Shown here: in pieces, positions 26,201-34,118 of the stretch | Layout of the letters: every line of letters starts with the position of its first letter | Position numbering within the stretch: the stretch's first letter is position 1 | Assembly (NCBI GenBank): GCA_964387945.1 | Contig: CAYLYX010000004.1 | Span: 245,987 to 309,986, forward strand | Origin: Parvicella sp964387945 | GTDB lineage: Bacteria; Bacteroidota; Bacteroidia; Flavobacteriales_D; Parvicellaceae | Direction of reading: 5' to 3' | Length of the DNA: 64,000 nt | Program-made: the position numbers and the translations under genes | Notes under the pieces: generated by a model | Database searches by the model: none | Seen by the model: the letters and a program-made list of their open reading frames with translations, nothing else | What the model was told of the DNA's origin: nothing

Positions 26201-26667
26201 TTGTTTACAGCTGCCCCAACCTTTTCTTCATGGTTAATTTCATCAGTAGAAGAGATGCTATCCATCAAAGTAGGTTCGGGTGTGACTTTAAGGTTAGATT
26301 GTAAATTCGTTGAATCATTTTTAATCTCCTGTGCTACTTCTGTTTGAGCAACAGTGTCTTTAGTATCTTCTGGAGATGTATTGGTGATCGCAAAATAACT
26401 GATTACGGCTATGATAATGACACCGGTTGTAATGCCTAACCATTTGGTCCAATTAAACCCTCCGGCACCGCTAACTCCGTATTTAGCAATGTCTGCTTTG
26501 ATTGCTTTTCGGATGGCTGCTTGCATTAATAGTTCCTGGGTTTGCACTTGTTCTGCCAACGAAGGATTGTTTTGCATCGCTTCCTCAAAAGCTGCTCGTT
26601 CAGCCGTATTCATCTCACCGTTGAGATATTGCTCTATTTGTTCGATATGTTCTAATTCGTTTCTCAT
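23203..26667 (-). CDS. Transmembrane anti-sigma-factor-like protein fused to ZU5-like and TonB C-terminal domains
   Basis: The 1154-residue protein starts with a cytoplasmic anti-sigma-type region (about 1-65, with IEQYLNGEMNTAERAAFEEA), then one membrane helix (about 75-95). The long periplasmic part has a ZU5-like domain (about 180-290: GTLIIIPRDAFVDDEG and LQSGGMIYV), two beta-rich carboxypeptidase-regulatory-like segments with Cys pairs (about 370-600), coiled-coil stretches (about 740-780 and 1000-1050) and a C-terminal TonB domain (about 1070-1154: EFPGGQGAMYDFL to YTQPINFIL). It lies 18 bases downstream of an ECF sigma gene, which fits its role as the cognate anti-sigma factor. The TonB domain suggests direct contact with outer-membrane receptors. 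That mechanism is inferred. Confidence 0.85.
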   Translation of the reverse strand: MRNELEHIEQIEQYLNGEMNTAERAAFEEAMQNNPSLAEQVQTQELLMQAAIRKAIKADIAKYGVSGAGGFNWTKWLGITTGVIIIAVISYFAITNTSPEDTKDTVAQTEVAQEIKNDSTNLQSNLKVTPEPTLMDSISSTDEINHEEKVGAAVNKQAKDYSYAEDTECGGVKTWVEPDRQITMINPKKGATIEGKDGTLIIIPRDAFVDDEGQLITEEVELELVEALKVSDMVAYNLTTMNDDQALQSGGMIYVQPTVDGKKVNINPDRPLYVEIPTDEFNPDMKAWNGEVDAEGNINWTNPKELEKYLTIVDFELLDFLPTGFEEAVEAGMPFKAYQKADKELVDSLYYSLGVNASSKSLNKPATCNTFDEVYHFSGELMPTIKNNFVINIRHQNETPVSNAFFEILNSGKSYFAETLNSESSVLLKDFPSGAFQIKVCQGKQITYFNNVDLKESTPSNFSLYLPDQNPEFGNRVVSFDRKTKHMPFSSINVRTFEINETNISFSNCTKCDLENAYSNPKFKDAESNASISLKLIDNNYNPLPNVTCDLRIENYPVFSSVSDKNGNVNFPFVISGLYQLKTCNGRQSSYIYDFKIKKGSNPITPIMPFTDPTQLTEMQWGKRVLCALDDDSAEQTLLSNEPSCFISPQSIQTIKSKQFANTFLSTKEFEQRLKVLHQMPDAQKLFDLYVNNLEKNLWEVDLMVAGKLSGEDKTFFTDFAAEKLTNVKDANIYQEQLSAYYSKKKQEYNDAAKAADAVYQKKSTADLKKYQSELNALKAEFNNLSYSASSNSSAITSDQMVSATSIKKFKPTIPSIKLPKKNVVTAPKTYSTTWYNTGWMNIDAYLKSINNGSKEVAIDAKKTGGRIYQCLNTLKAVIPLTLSGLIAKAKFPKKSHPDATKMSKTYAIGIRNDQGHLEYAEKFYNPYQSSNISLEWNNITAEELKKKLKVLDGADRLLDEIRQQEAFIQKQLEIKQKKEALKEEIAKTNEKVIQEKKKLEKERAFIASLEAVVNTCGVAFPIEAKKVSDLKDDVGSQSSTLSPVLQNVDGIFEIVDEMPEFPGGQGAMYDFLNQNIEYPQECIENNVQGKVYVQFVVDEEGKITNPTVIKSVHPLLDAEAIKIVNAMPKWKPGKNKGEAVKVRYTQPINFILD

Positions 26668-26685
26668 GATCTTTTGGATTTAGGA

Positions 26686-27231
26686 TTAAGCATTCTGCAT
26701 TTCCTGAGCCAGCTTCGCAGCACGCTCAATGCATTTGTACTTCTGTGTTTTTGCTGAATTCACACTAGAGAAGTTCAGTTTTTTGGCAATATCTGCCATT
26801 GACTGTTTTTTGAAATAGAAGAGTTGGAGCATTTCCTTGCATTTTTCTGAAATCTGGTTCAGAATGCGTTCCATTGCGTTCAACTTGGCTTCTTTTTCTT
26901 CGTCATAACCTAAATCCTGATCGGTGAGGATGAGGGTGTCACGCCATTCGAGTTCTACATTTTTATGTTGTTTTCTAAGTTCATTCTTTAACAAGAATCG
27001 ATTAATTCCATAGAGGTAAGTGGTCAGTTTAGAGGTAAGTTGAAAATCTTCTTTTCTCACTTTCTCAATTAGAATCACCAAACTGTCGTTAAAAATTTCC
27101 TGAGCAGTATCTGCATTACCTCCTTCTTTGAGGATCAATGCTTTTACTTTTGGAAATTCCTTGTACAACTGCCTGATGGGCTTTTCATTTTTGCCCTTCC
27201 GGATGCTATGGATTATTTCTTGATCTGTCAT
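26686..27231 (-). CDS. ECF-type RNA polymerase sigma factor
   Basis: The 181-residue protein has sigma region 2 (about 25-90, with NADTAQEIFNDSLVILIEKV and YLYGINRFLLKNELRK) and sigma region 4 (about 125-178, with ILNQISEKCKEMLQLFYFKKQSMADIAKKL, the helix-turn-helix that reads the -35 element). It would direct RNA polymerase to a small set of promoters when released by the membrane protein encoded immediately downstream. It heads a minus-strand set of four genes, down to 19814. Confidence 0.92.
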   Translation of the reverse strand: MTDQEIIHSIRKGKNEKPIRQLYKEFPKVKALILKEGGNADTAQEIFNDSLVILIEKVRKEDFQLTSKLTTYLYGINRFLLKNELRKQHKNVELEWRDTLILTDQDLGYDEEKEAKLNAMERILNQISEKCKEMLQLFYFKKQSMADIAKKLNFSSVNSAKTQKYKCIERAAKLAQEMQNA

Positions 27232-27279
27232 AACGGGTTGTTTTTATTGACTTTCAACCTCTTTATGTCATCAATTCTT

Positions 27280-27292
27280 AAAGGTAACCTTT
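27280..27292. promoter_or_regulatory. Perfect palindrome upstream of the sigma gene
   Basis: AAAGGTAACCTTT is a 6-1-6 perfect inverted repeat, 48 bases upstream of the sigma-factor start, inside the 165-base divergent spacer with the caspase gene. It may be an operator for either direction. Confidence 0.35.
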
Positions 27293-27364
27293 TTTGGAAA
27301 GAAATATTTTGCGTTCGTTCATAAACTGTTTGTGAGCGGATCGAATGGAGTATTTTTATTTCAT

Positions 27365-27372
27365 TATTTTTG
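27365..27372 (+). promoter_or_regulatory. Candidate -7 box TATTTTTG for the WD40-caspase gene
   Basis: TATTTTTG fits TANNTTTG and lies 24 bases before the ATG at 27397. No TTG is present at the -33 distance. Confidence 0.35.
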
Positions 27373-27396
27373 CAGCGAATGAATTGTGTGTGGTAG

Positions 27397-30360
27397 ATGC
27401 TAAGGATTATTTTCTTAATGAGTTGTGCAGTAGGGCTGAGTACTACGTTTCTAAGTCAGTCGTCCGTTCCCGAAATTGTGGTTCAAACAGGACATTCAGC
27501 CAATGTTTTAGATCTGAAAGTAACAACAGATGGCAAATACCTTATTTCGGGAGGAAAGGATAATCGAATTTTGATCTGGGATCGATCCACCCAAAAGCAA
27601 TTCAAGGAGTTTAGTGTCCACTCGGATGTAGTGTCGAGCGTTGTGCTTCACCCTACAGATCCCAATTTGTTTTATTCTACTTCTCTGGATGGAAAAGTCT
27701 ATCTAAATCATCTCCAAACGGATGAGTCTAAGTTAGTCGTGAACGTGGGTAGTCCCATCTCAGAAATGATCTACTTGTCCAATAAGCGGCAGTTTGTGTT
27801 GGGTAGCGCAGGTGTTCTGGTGTATTCTGATCAGTTTGAGTTCCTTGCTAGCTATGATGTATTTGAGGATATCGGGGTTTTTAATGACAAAGGATCGATG
27901 GTTACCGATCTAGACGTAAGTGATGATGAGCGAGTATGCACGTTAACTAGTGGTGCTGGTAAAGCCGTTACGTTTAGTTTTGAAGGAGATAGCACAACTT
28001 ATGGACAGCAAAAGACATCTATCGAACAGGTGTTATTTGTGAATAAAGACAAAAAAGTCCTACAATGTTATTCAGGAGGTGCACTCAGGGTTTCTGATCC
28101 CTACGGAATCGGTACGAAACTCTTACTGGGAAGAGATCAGTCCATCAAGACATCCATTGATACAGACGGAAAAAAAGTTTACGTTGGAACAGGAAATGGG
28201 AACTTGTTAGTCGTTAACCCAAAGTCATTTTGGGTTTCTAAAACCAGAAAAATAAGCACGTATAAACTGACTGCAGTAGTGGTAGACCAGCAGCATAACG
28301 AGTTACTTACTGCTGATGAGTCGGGTAAGATCTTTATCCTTAATCTAGCTGATCTTACAGTAAAGGAAACGTATGAGGCAAAAATTAAGCGAGTGACTGC
28401 ACTTAGTGTTAAATCTGGAGGAAAGCGAGTTGTGGTGTCATTCCAAAACAACGAACTCAATGTATTTGATTTGGCTACTTTACAGATGACCGCTTGCAAA
28501 GACTTGGTCAGTAAAAAATCCAGGGATCGATATCAAACAGAAGTGGTGGATGTAGCCTGGGAAGGTGAAAATGTAAAAGTTACCTTCCTGAAGAAGAAGA
28601 CAAGTTTAGAAATTCAGGATCGTTACGATTACGTGCACGAATTTGAAGGGATTTGGAACTTAGAAACGGGTAAGTTAGAGAAAACACAACGTGTTTCGGA
28701 TGCTCGTTTCGCAAATCAATACGAGCGAGGTGCATTAAAAAATGGAATTAGTCAGCGAAGTGGAACGGCTTACCTTTATCCGAATAAATTAAAGTTCCTT
28801 TCGGGTGAAACAGGCGCTATCAATGGTAGTGCAACGCAATACTTCAATGCTGCCGATAATTCGGTTTTGCTTACACACGATGATGTCGTTACCTCTGTGG
28901 CAGAAAGTGAACATTATATAGCTAGTTCTTCCTGGGATGGATCGGTGTGCTTTTGGAATAAGTCCAGCGGACTACTGTTAGCGCGATTGTACTTGTTTGA
29001 CAAAAATCAATTTGCACTTTTTGATGCCTCAGATTACTATTATTCCAGTAAAGATGGGATCAAGAATATTGGGTTTCGATTAGAAAATGAAATGTATTCG
29101 TTTGAGCAGTTCGATTTGTTATACAACCGTCCTGATAAAGTTTTTGCCGGATTAACAGCCGTGTTGGGAGAGGAAATTATTGAAGATTACCAATTAGCGT
29201 ATCACAAGCGGTTGCAGCGACTCGATCTCAAGGAAGAAAACTTAACGTTGGACGTTTCGGAAATACCACAGCTTTCGCAAAGTGGAACATTGAACGGAGA
29301 TACCTATGAGTTGAAAGCTTCCTGGGATGTGAAAGGAGCAACTTCTCCCAGACTGCATGTTTATGTAAATGGTGTGCCGGAACATGGAGTCAAAGGATTG
29401 GCTATTGATGCAACTGAAAAAAGTTCTTCGATTCCAATTGAGCTAGAAGAAGGAAATAATACAATCGTCAGTTATATTTCTACTGAGAATGGAATGAAGT
29501 CGCTGCGTAGTGAGGTTGTTGTCAAAGCAGACCCCACGAAGAGCACTGGACCTAACTTATACCTCGTTACCATTGGTTGTTCTAAGTACGTGAATGAGAA
29601 GTACGATTTGGACTATGCGAGCAAAGACGCGCTGGATGTGGCCGAATTTCTAAAGAAGAGCAAGTCGTTTGAAGAGGTAAAAGTAAAGACCATTTTGGAT
29701 GAGCAGGTTTTTGTTACAAGTCTGGACGATGTAAGAAACTTCATCCAACCGGCTGCTATCGGTGATGTGGTCATTGTTTATGTAGCTGGACACGGTGTTT
29801 TGAGTAAGGACTATGATTTATATCTCGCTACACACGATATGGACTTCCATTATCCTGAGACCAATGGAATTGCCTATGCGCAATTGGAAGAGGTACTCGA
29901 ATCATCGGCAAGCAGACACAAGTGTTTATTCTTAGATGCGTGTCATTCTGGGGAAATTGATAAAACGGAAATTGAATTGGCAGCGGTGGAGACAACTACA
30001 GAAGATGGAGACGTGAAATTTCGGAATTTCAATCAGGGAACAACCATCGAAGAGCAGAGTTCTTTCCAACTGTCCAAAAACCTGTTTGCGGATATGCTTC
30101 CCAATCATGGGATTACCATTGTTTCTAGTGCCGGAGGTTCCGAATTTGCTTTAGAAGGGGATACTTGGAAAAATGGGGTGTTTACGTATAGTTTCTTAAG
30201 TGGATTATCCACCCAAGCGGCAGATTTGAATAAAGACGGTAAGGTGATGCTTTCTGAGATTACAAAATATGTGCTCAACAAAGTGGTCGTGCTTACGCAT
30301 GGTGCTCAGAACCCAACATCAAGAATTGAAAATATTTACAACGACATTGAGATTTATTAG
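27397..30360 (+). CDS. Exported WD40-repeat protein with C-terminal caspase-like (C14) peptidase domain
   Basis: The 987-residue protein has a signal peptide with cleavage near SQ (about 20-21), WD40 repeats forming a propeller (about 30-590, with ISGGKDNRILIWD and SSWDGSVCFWN), a linker beta-domain (about 640-710) and a caspase/metacaspase p20-like domain (about 715-985). The catalytic His799 (VAGHG) and Cys849 (LDACHSGE) are both present, so it should be an active cysteine protease, perhaps Arg/Lys-specific like bacterial metacaspases. Export to the periplasm or surface is unusual for this type. The next gene starts inside its last codons. Confidence 0.9.
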   Translation: MLRIIFLMSCAVGLSTTFLSQSSVPEIVVQTGHSANVLDLKVTTDGKYLISGGKDNRILIWDRSTQKQFKEFSVHSDVVSSVVLHPTDPNLFYSTSLDGKVYLNHLQTDESKLVVNVGSPISEMIYLSNKRQFVLGSAGVLVYSDQFEFLASYDVFEDIGVFNDKGSMVTDLDVSDDERVCTLTSGAGKAVTFSFEGDSTTYGQQKTSIEQVLFVNKDKKVLQCYSGGALRVSDPYGIGTKLLLGRDQSIKTSIDTDGKKVYVGTGNGNLLVVNPKSFWVSKTRKISTYKLTAVVVDQQHNELLTADESGKIFILNLADLTVKETYEAKIKRVTALSVKSGGKRVVVSFQNNELNVFDLATLQMTACKDLVSKKSRDRYQTEVVDVAWEGENVKVTFLKKKTSLEIQDRYDYVHEFEGIWNLETGKLEKTQRVSDARFANQYERGALKNGISQRSGTAYLYPNKLKFLSGETGAINGSATQYFNAADNSVLLTHDDVVTSVAESEHYIASSSWDGSVCFWNKSSGLLLARLYLFDKNQFALFDASDYYYSSKDGIKNIGFRLENEMYSFEQFDLLYNRPDKVFAGLTAVLGEEIIEDYQLAYHKRLQRLDLKEENLTLDVSEIPQLSQSGTLNGDTYELKASWDVKGATSPRLHVYVNGVPEHGVKGLAIDATEKSSSIPIELEEGNNTIVSYISTENGMKSLRSEVVVKADPTKSTGPNLYLVTIGCSKYVNEKYDLDYASKDALDVAEFLKKSKSFEEVKVKTILDEQVFVTSLDDVRNFIQPAAIGDVVIVYVAGHGVLSKDYDLYLATHDMDFHYPETNGIAYAQLEEVLESSASRHKCLFLDACHSGEIDKTEIELAAVETTTEDGDVKFRNFNQGTTIEEQSSFQLSKNLFADMLPNHGITIVSSAGGSEFALEGDTWKNGVFTYSFLSGLSTQAADLNKDGKVMLSEITKYVLNKVVVLTHGAQNPTSRIENIYNDIEIY

Positions 30361-32014
30361 TCTGTACATAGCGATATGCAGTTGCGCGATAGCCAATGCA
30401 CAAATCTTTGAAGCATCCGCAAAGGTGAGTCAGGGAGTTGTTCAGTTAAACAATAAACCGACTTCACAACGATATCAAGGAGAAGATGGATTAGACTTTT
30501 ACAGCGAAGAAGTGACATCCCAAAGTCTACCGGCTTTTGAATTCTACGGAGGAATGCGGATGAGGGACTTTCCGTTGATTTTTGGGATGTCGTTTACGTT
30601 AAATCGATTCGAAACCCAGTACAAAGGAAATACGCTAAGTCAGTTCGATAATTCTCTGGGGTCATTCACACTTCAAAAGTCTGGTTTGCTATTTGCGTAT
30701 GCCTATAGAATAGGTTATCGTCATAACGCCTTCAAAACCATTCGCCCCTTTGTATTTTTTGATCTGGGATTAATGGTAAGCTATAACGATCGAGTTGAAT
30801 ACATGGATTTGGATCACGAAGGGTATAGTGATGGAGTAGATGTCTCCTTATATTCATCCATCGAGCTCAAACGTAGGATGGGGTTGAGTATCGGTCTGGA
30901 ATGGCGAAGCTTTGCGTTTTCGTTTGATATCCATAGAATGAGAGAAGAGTTAGTCTACGAAGATGAAGGGAATGAAATCTCATACAATAAGAGAAGGTTA
31001 TTTAGTTTGGGCGTAACCTATTTCTTTATTCGGGAAACGTTTTACAAAAGTCAGGGGACGTATGTGCCCGACCCGTCAACAGGTTACACACATTCTATGA
31101 ATTATACCCCCAGAGCGCCCAAGTACTTTTCCATCATAGGAGGAGTGGGTGCGCACATGTACGTGGGTGGAGCAGGAATGGCAAAAGATGTTACCGAGGA
31201 TGTTACGTTCTTGAACCTCAAGACATCAACCAGCCAGCTATCGGGCTCTACAAGCAAAGAAGAAACTGAAATTACGATGCTTAGATTTGGGTACTATAGT
31301 TCGGAAAATACAGGAATTCCTCGTTTTAGTCTGGGACTGGCGTTTCACAATGGGCCATTAGAGTTAGAGTTGATGGGTAATTACCATCGTTTTATCAATA
31401 TTCATGAATACGAGTATACCTATGATAAGGTGTCACGGTATGTCATAAACGGTAATCCGAATCCTTATTTTAGAGAGGGTGGTTATCACGAGTACAGTAT
31501 CTCTGATCATTATTTGGAGAACCAAATGCAGGCAACGGGTGCAGCGCTTGCACTTAAGTATAAGTTCGAACAAGGAGATAATGGAGGTTTCCCAATTTAT
31601 CTAGGAGCAGGATGGCATCAAAACTATTACAGTATCTTAAGTTCAACTTATAAAGGCGTCAATTCAAAAGCGTTGGAATTATCTCAGGATATTGCGAATG
31701 CGTTCAATGCACAAGACTTGACAGCAGAAGGGGAGAGCTACTACAGTTTCGAAGACGATAGCTACTACCTGAGTGATGAGGCGTTTATTGATTTAGTCGA
31801 AAACCAAAATGGATATGAATCGTTACAAAGTTATAAGGACACCCGAACTTCCAGGTGGCAAAAAATGACTGGATTGACACTGTATGTAGGATTGCATTAT
31901 GCTCGATTTGATGTAAGGGCAGGGTTTGAATGGAGCTGGACCGATGATTTCTATCTGGTAAGAAAGATCAATACTGGATTTATCTCTGCTACTTATCATT
32001 TGTGGGGTAGGTAA
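30347..32014 (+). CDS. Outer-membrane beta-barrel protein coupled to the caspase gene
   Basis: The protein of about 555 residues is rich in alternating hydrophobic and aromatic strands with Tyr-dense turns, as in outer-membrane barrels. The best start is TTG 30347, giving the signal peptide MRFISLYIAICSCAIANAQ with cleavage before Gln; TTG 30326 is possible. There is no in-frame ATG near the signal peptide, and the start overlaps the caspase gene by 14 bases. Two similar halves (about 1-225 and 240-555) each begin with a Gly-rich strand. Family unknown. Close coupling suggests it anchors or works with the caspase protein. Confidence 0.75.
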   Translation: MRFISLYIAICSCAIANAQIFEASAKVSQGVVQLNNKPTSQRYQGEDGLDFYSEEVTSQSLPAFEFYGGMRMRDFPLIFGMSFTLNRFETQYKGNTLSQFDNSLGSFTLQKSGLLFAYAYRIGYRHNAFKTIRPFVFFDLGLMVSYNDRVEYMDLDHEGYSDGVDVSLYSSIELKRRMGLSIGLEWRSFAFSFDIHRMREELVYEDEGNEISYNKRRLFSLGVTYFFIRETFYKSQGTYVPDPSTGYTHSMNYTPRAPKYFSIIGGVGAHMYVGGAGMAKDVTEDVTFLNLKTSTSQLSGSTSKEETEITMLRFGYYSSENTGIPRFSLGLAFHNGPLELELMGNYHRFINIHEYEYTYDKVSRYVINGNPNPYFREGGYHEYSISDHYLENQMQATGAALALKYKFEQGDNGGFPIYLGAGWHQNYYSILSSTYKGVNSKALELSQDIANAFNAQDLTAEGESYYSFEDDSYYLSDEAFIDLVENQNGYESLQSYKDTRTSRWQKMTGLTLYVGLHYARFDVRAGFEWSWTDDFYLVRKINTGFISATYHLWGR

Positions 32015-32019
32015 TTTGA

Positions 32020-32424
32020 TCACTCTAAGTAGAAACGGATAGGGATAGTATATCTACTGCGTACGAAGTTTCCATCATGTTCTGCAGGATTCCATTTGGA
32101 AATAAGCTTGATAACACGTACAGCTTCTTTATCCAGATCTTCATGAACACTTTTGATGACTTCTATGGTTGAGATGCTGCCATCAGCTTCAATGATAAAT
32201 TGAACATAAACGCTCGCTTGGACATCGATATATTCAGGTCGTTGTAGATGAAAGTAGATAAAGTTGAATAATGAATCGACTCCCCAAGGGTAAGATGCAG
32301 GTTTTTGCGCATAATCATAGACTGTGGTGTCTGTTTGATCTGCTAATCCAGTTTGTCCATAAGAAAAAGTTAGTCCGAATGTAACAAGTACAAAACAAAA
32401 GAGACTATTTAGGTTCAATCGCAT
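32020..32424 (-). CDS. Exported single-domain TonB C-terminal protein
   Basis: The 134-residue protein is a signal peptide (cut before Gln, FSYGQ) followed by a TonB C-terminal domain (about 50-134: VQFIIEADGSIS, EVIKSVHEDLDKEA, ISKWNPAEHDG, YTIPIRFYLE). It lacks the N-terminal membrane anchor and proline-rich spacer of a true TonB, so it should be free in the periplasm. The sequence is similar to the C terminus of the anti-sigma protein at 23203. It is convergent with the barrel gene, 5 bases away. Confidence 0.85.
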   Translation of the reverse strand: MRLNLNSLFCFVLVTFGLTFSYGQTGLADQTDTTVYDYAQKPASYPWGVDSLFNFIYFHLQRPEYIDVQASVYVQFIIEADGSISTIEVIKSVHEDLDKEAVRVIKLISKWNPAEHDGNFVRSRYTIPIRFYLE

Positions 32425-32503
32425 GACTAGCTAAACTACTAAGACCTATTCAATTTGTCTAACCTCATTCCATCAAAGGTTCCGATAGATTAGTGATCGG
32501 CCA

Positions 32504-32995
32504 TCAGCTTTTTTTATCCACCGTTAAAAAGTAAATTGCCACAAAGGCAGATAGTGCAAACCCGATAAGTAAGTACCAATGTGTAGCAGTAGCCATTTTA
32601 CTCAATACACCACTCGATCTTTTTCCGAGTAATATAACCTCCGTGAGAAGCGCAAAGGCGTAAAACTTGGTGCTGCCATGCAAGAACTTACTCACCTTTA
32701 CAGGTCGCTTAGGCTTAAGCAGTAACTCCGTATCATCAATTAGGTCATCAGTACGTTGAATAGGTTGACTTCTGAAAATTTGCTTGACTTGATAGATCAA
32801 TGTTGGGATCGAGAAAACGCATAGAACCAGCGTGGAGATCAATACAAGATAAAATTCATTGGTTAGCGAAGGTCTGTAACCAAGAGGAGCTCGTGATGCC
32901 ATCGAAAGGTATTGATACTGAGAGTAGAGCAGCAGCAGGCTAAAACCAAAAATGGCGAGCACCAAAACACCTACTATGATCCGCAACGCTTTCAC
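32504..32995 (-). CDS. Small integral membrane protein of unknown function
   Basis: The 163-residue protein has about four hydrophobic helices (around 5-25, 48-68, 108-128 and 138-158). A basic, Pro-containing cytoplasmic-type loop sits between the second and third. No family is recognised. It is divergent from the EamA transporter gene. Confidence 0.6.
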   Translation of the reverse strand: MKALRIIVGVLVLAIFGFSLLLLYSQYQYLSMASRAPLGYRPSLTNEFYLVLISTLVLCVFSIPTLIYQVKQIFRSQPIQRTDDLIDDTELLLKPKRPVKVSKFLHGSTKFYAFALLTEVILLGKRSSGVLSKMATATHWYLLIGFALSAFVAIYFLTVDKKS

Positions 32996-33050
32996 AAGAA
33001 TAAAAGTAACGAAATATTCTTCAGAACAGACCTTGCGAAAAAAAAGACCT

Positions 33051-33058
33051 TACATTTG
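33051..33058 (+). promoter_or_regulatory. Candidate -7 box TACATTTG for the EamA gene
   Basis: TACATTTG fits TANNTTTG and lies 18 bases before the GTG at 33077. A TTG is present 15 bases upstream, shorter than the usual spacing. The box argues against any start codon upstream of it. Confidence 0.4.
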
Positions 33059-33076
33059 CCGCCATCACTTTATGGT

Positions 33077-34027
33077 GTGGAGAAGACTTCAGAAAATAAA
33101 AAACTAGCATGGTTCCTTTTGATCCTTTTGTCGATCGTTTGGGGTGCATCCTACATTTTGATTCGGTTTTCCCTGTACGACTTTGATGGTAATCAGCGCT
33201 TGAAACCCGATCAATTGGGAGCCATCAGGATGGTTGTAGCTTCGGTAGTATTGCTTCCGTTTTTTTTAAAGTATTACAAGAATATTGAGCGCAAGCATAT
33301 CCTCTTCATTATCATTTCTGGATTATGTGGAAACGGTTTGCCGGCTTACTTATTTGCCTATGCTCAAATCCATTTAGAAAGTGCGATTACGGGAATGCTC
33401 AATTCTTTTGTGCCGATTTTTGCAATAACGATCTCCGCACTGGTCTTTGGTTTTAAGGTAAAGTGGAATCACCTGGTCGGGATTGTGCTCGGTGTGGTGG
33501 GTGTTTATATCATTGTGTATAGCAAGTTAGAAAAAGTGACCCTCACGCAGGATGAACTCGTTCCTTTTGCGCTCGTTATTCTCGCCACCTTGTGCTACGC
33601 AATCAGCTTAAATGTAATCAAATACAAACTATCTGATCTTCGACCGATGACCATAACGTCAGCTGCGTTTTTGGCGGTGGGACTGCCTAGTTTGGTTTAC
33701 CTGTTCACGACCGACATTGTGCAACAAGTAGCCGATCAAAAGGACATTTGGGTAGGTATAGGTTTTGTTTCTCTGCTCGCCATTGCCGGAACAGCAGTGG
33801 CCGTTTATTTATTTAATCATTTGATCAAGATCAGTTCACCCTTATTCGCTTCTTCGGTGACGTATTTTATACCTGTTGTCGCTACGATTCTCGGAGTCGT
33901 TTATGGAGAATCGATTTCAGCTTATGAATTTGTTGGAATGAGTGTATTGATTGCAGGCGTTTTGCTGATCAATAGACAGGTTCGAAAAAGAACCCCACCA
34001 GTCTCAGAAGATGTTTTGGATACCTAG
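33077..34027 (+). CDS. EamA/DMT-family transporter
   Basis: The protein of about 316 residues has ten predicted membrane helices in two EamA repeats, the first opening with FLLILLSIVWGASYILIRFSL and the second near residue 160. Members of this drug/metabolite superfamily export or import small metabolites; the substrate is unknown. I chose GTG 33077 as the start because the reading frame upstream is Lys-rich and overlaps both a -7 box and the divergent gene. Confidence 0.88.
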   Translation: MEKTSENKKLAWFLLILLSIVWGASYILIRFSLYDFDGNQRLKPDQLGAIRMVVASVVLLPFFLKYYKNIERKHILFIIISGLCGNGLPAYLFAYAQIHLESAITGMLNSFVPIFAITISALVFGFKVKWNHLVGIVLGVVGVYIIVYSKLEKVTLTQDELVPFALVILATLCYAISLNVIKYKLSDLRPMTITSAAFLAVGLPSLVYLFTTDIVQQVADQKDIWVGIGFVSLLAIAGTAVAVYLFNHLIKISSPLFASSVTYFIPVVATILGVVYGESISAYEFVGMSVLIAGVLLINRQVRKRTPPVSEDVLDT

Positions 34028-34064
34028 AAACCTACTGTTGTGCTCGCTTGTTAAAAAATAGGTC

Positions 34065-34094
34065 TTGGTTTTGGACGTAGAAACATTAACTTTG
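34065..34094 (+). promoter_or_regulatory. Full consensus promoter TTG-N19-TAACTTTG
   Basis: TTG at 34065-34067, exactly 19 bases, then TAACTTTG at 34087-34094 match the flavobacterial housekeeping promoter TTG-N19-TANNTTTG in every fixed position. Transcription should start near 34101, ahead of the ATG at 34119. Confidence 0.75.
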
Positions 34095-34118
34095 AAGGGA
34101 GAACTTATTAGGATATCA

